A DNA stretch of 64,000 nucleotides from Prolixibacter bellariivorans ATCC BAA-1284 (GTDB lineage: Bacteria; Bacteroidota; Bacteroidia; Bacteroidales; Prolixibacteraceae), in contig NZ_KK211332.1 of NCBI RefSeq assembly GCF_000621705.1, positions 1-64,000 on the forward strand. Reading direction: 5' to 3'. Numbering within the stretch: the first letter of the stretch is position 1; every line of letters begins with the position of its first letter. This document shows positions 62,629 to 64,000 of this stretch, piece by piece. Under the pieces are notes generated by a model. The model made no database searches and was not told the DNA's origin. It saw only the letters and a program-made list of their open reading frames with translations. Both the position numbers and the translations under genes were made by a program.

Positions 62629-62806
62629 CTATTCCGATGCTCCTCCACCGTCAATGGTTTGAATGGAACCAGCTTTATTGTATTTCAGCCCGGTCACTTC
62701 AGCACTTCGCAACGATATTTTCCCGTAACGACGGTCACCTGTATATGATGACCATTCGATGGTGAAATCAGAATTAGATACCTTGCTTATATGGCGTGTT
62801 GATGGT
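62629..62806 (-). other. Short frame, possible 3' continuation of the U32 gene
   Basis: In the frame one base off from the U32 gene, the minus strand reads SKVSNSDFTIEWSSYTGD, then ISLRSAEVTGLKYNKAGS and IQTIDGGGASE before a stop at 62629-62631. It overlaps the last codons of U32. The sequence looks protein-like, so it may be a small gene, a fragment of another gene, or a shifted C-terminus. I do not recognise the family. Confidence 0.35.
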
Positions 62807-64000
62807 TGGATGAATCATGTTTTGGAGTTGCTGTGCGGCATCAGCATTAGCACTTAACAGGCTTTTGAAAAGTGCAATAATGCCTGCTTTATCCAGCTCC
62901 GTTTTCGTTTCGGTTTTTATATTCCGTAAATCGATGAAGAAACCGGAATACAGCGTAGGCTGATCGGTAACAATCTCCGTATTCAGAAAATTAACGGCGT
63001 TGTAAATCTGATGATAATTCCCTTTTGTTTTCCGGATAACGAAAGTGTCGTTTCTCAAATTGGTAATCGTAGCATACTTCTCACATTGCTGAACACAGCT
63101 ACCATCCATTTTAGTTTTATGACATCCGGTTACCTGATGAAACAAACACTGTCTGTTCGTCATTAATTCGATTGGGTGAAAGATGCTGCAGTACAATTTG
63201 AAATCTTCAGGTACTTTTATCGACATCCGCTGTTCTTTACTTATCTCATTGGAAAGAAATGCGCCGGAACAGTTGAAACTTTCCTTTAAACATCGCAGGC
63301 TATAGGAATTCGCACTATTCAGGTAGGGCCCGGCTATCCAGGAAATCCCTCTTTTCCAGGCTTCAAAAGCGATGCCTGTATTGTTGGTTACAATACGTTT
63401 TGGTTGCAACTCATCAAGAAATTCTAAGGCTGCCTCATAATCGTCACCGATTAATACGGACGGGAACCATGGTATTAGTTTTGTATGCTTTTTAAACAGG
63501 TCGATAAACCCGGTATTTCCCTTTTTGAAACGATTCGGAAGCTGAAAGTAAACATCTATTGAGGCATCATCACAAATGTCCACATCGGCGGGCGATGATA
63601 TCAACACGGAAAGAGCAGGCTTACCTGGGTTCTTCTGTTTCTTTAAAACCGGAACATTTACAGGGGCAATCATTTCTCTCGAACCATTCAATATGAACAG
63701 TACTCTTTTTTTAATCGACGTGAGTTCCTTAAAAGGCAGATAGAGCGCCGTATCGAAATCAAGCTCCATATGCCTGATGAAATATTCCGTATCATTTATC
63801 GCTTTCAGTCTCTTCAGTATCATCTTGCGATCGATAGCTTCGGTACCAACATCGACCAGGTTAACCGATGAAAGTACATCAAATGATGTGTCCGCAGTTT
63901 CAACCGATACTTTTAACGGAGCGCCGCACTTCCCGGAAATACGTATTGTTAGGGGAAGCTTCGCTGTATCAAATTGTTCTATTTCATTTTTAATGTACGC
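62774..64000 (-). CDS. Peptidase U32 family protein (partial, cut by window edge)
   Basis: The frame is open to position 64000, so the gene starts outside the window; an internal Met at 63823 is not the start. About 408 codons are visible. A DUF3656-like region (IRISGKCGAPLKVSVE, SSVNLVDVGTEAIDRKMI) precedes the U32-type C-terminal half. That half has KLYCSIFHPIELMTNRQC, HQVTGCHKT and GSCVQQCEKYATI, the cysteine motif that binds an Fe-S cluster or metal in U32 proteins. Members act on collagen-like substrates or in tRNA/rRNA and ubiquinone hydroxylation. The visible part does not tell which. Confidence 0.8.
   Translation of the reverse strand, partial: AYIKNEIEQFDTAKLPLTIRISGKCGAPLKVSVETADTSFDVLSSVNLVDVGTEAIDRKMILKRLKAINDTEYFIRHMELDFDTALYLPFKELTSIKKRVLFILNGSREMIAPVNVPVLKKQKNPGKPALSVLISSPADVDICDDASIDVYFQLPNRFKKGNTGFIDLFKKHTKLIPWFPSVLIGDDYEAALEFLDELQPKRIVTNNTGIAFEAWKRGISWIAGPYLNSANSYSLRCLKESFNCSGAFLSNEISKEQRMSIKVPEDFKLYCSIFHPIELMTNRQCLFHQVTGCHKTKMDGSCVQQCEKYATITNLRNDTFVIRKTKGNYHQIYNAVNFLNTEIVTDQPTLYSGFFIDLRNIKTETKTELDKAGIIALFKSLLSANADAAQQLQNMIHPTINTPYKQGI

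Overview
The window reads as chromosomal DNA of a Bacteroidota bacterium, probably an anaerobic or facultative member of Bacteroidales/Marinilabiliales. The basis is a SusC/SusD pair, TonB-dependent receptors with an N-terminal carboxypeptidase-regulatory domain, BACON domains, Bacteroidota-type promoter elements and Bacteroidota-restricted unknown families. The genus assignment is inference. No rRNA or tRNA gene was recognised.

Positions 1-30,900 form a large pectin-utilisation region. On the minus strand, from right to left, it holds SusC, SusD and a LamG lipoprotein, a GH3 remnant, DUF1593, GH105, GH28, an OmpR-type two-component system, a PepSY-like protein, a second DUF1593, a GH28-like protein lacking two catalytic motifs, a GH105 scar, an SGNH hydrolase, two PL1 pectate lyases, a third DUF1593 and a DUF5060 glycosidase. 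Two convergent DeoR paralogues follow, then a plus-strand GH105/DUF1593 pair. Lyases and GH28 would cut polygalacturonan outside the cell, GH105 would remove unsaturated uronate from the products, SGNH would remove esters, and SusCD would import oligosaccharides. An 11-bp-period direct repeat (AGATTGTTTCC twice) occurs in front of the PepSY gene beside the two-component genes, in front of the PL1 operon, and at the left edge of the window. It is a good candidate operator for that response regulator.

Positions 30,900-35,400 hold a non-coding stretch with two long direct repeats rich in pyrimidines. Next comes a tightly overlapping four-gene operon of unknown function (conserved 251-aa protein, DUF5675, two small membrane proteins) with a strong terminator, and a divergent small helix-turn-helix-like gene.

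Positions 35,400-46,600 form a long minus-strand operon of metal/Fe-S type: DUF89, two NifX-like proteins, two DUF5320 peptides, two ferredoxin-MinD ATPases, Mrp, a radical SAM protein, a CobO-type adenosyltransferase, a TonB receptor and a flavin disulfide reductase. A DUF134 regulator and a zinc-ribbon gene lie just upstream. The palindrome GAACA-WW-TGTTC occurs upstream of both transcription units and is a candidate DUF134 operator. A membrane 4Fe-4S protein, a SLAC1/TehA-like channel and a DUF302 protein follow.

Positions 49,800-57,800 are accessory DNA. They include a decayed two-component pair, an unknown 245-aa protein behind a strong terminator, and a striking inverted array of 21-bp units (12 in one direction, about 10 in the other, in strict register). 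A cassette array of single genes (unknown, RibD/DHFR-like, GNAT, methyltransferase, DUF3788-like) is separated by attC-like imperfect palindromes whose edges are complementary to the start of the same cassette. A lipoprotein and a broken lipoprotein gene follow. Positions 57,800-62,600 carry a membrane-anchored AraC regulator with a BACON-GH5 and a GH39-like glycosidase. The right edge cuts a peptidase U32 gene.
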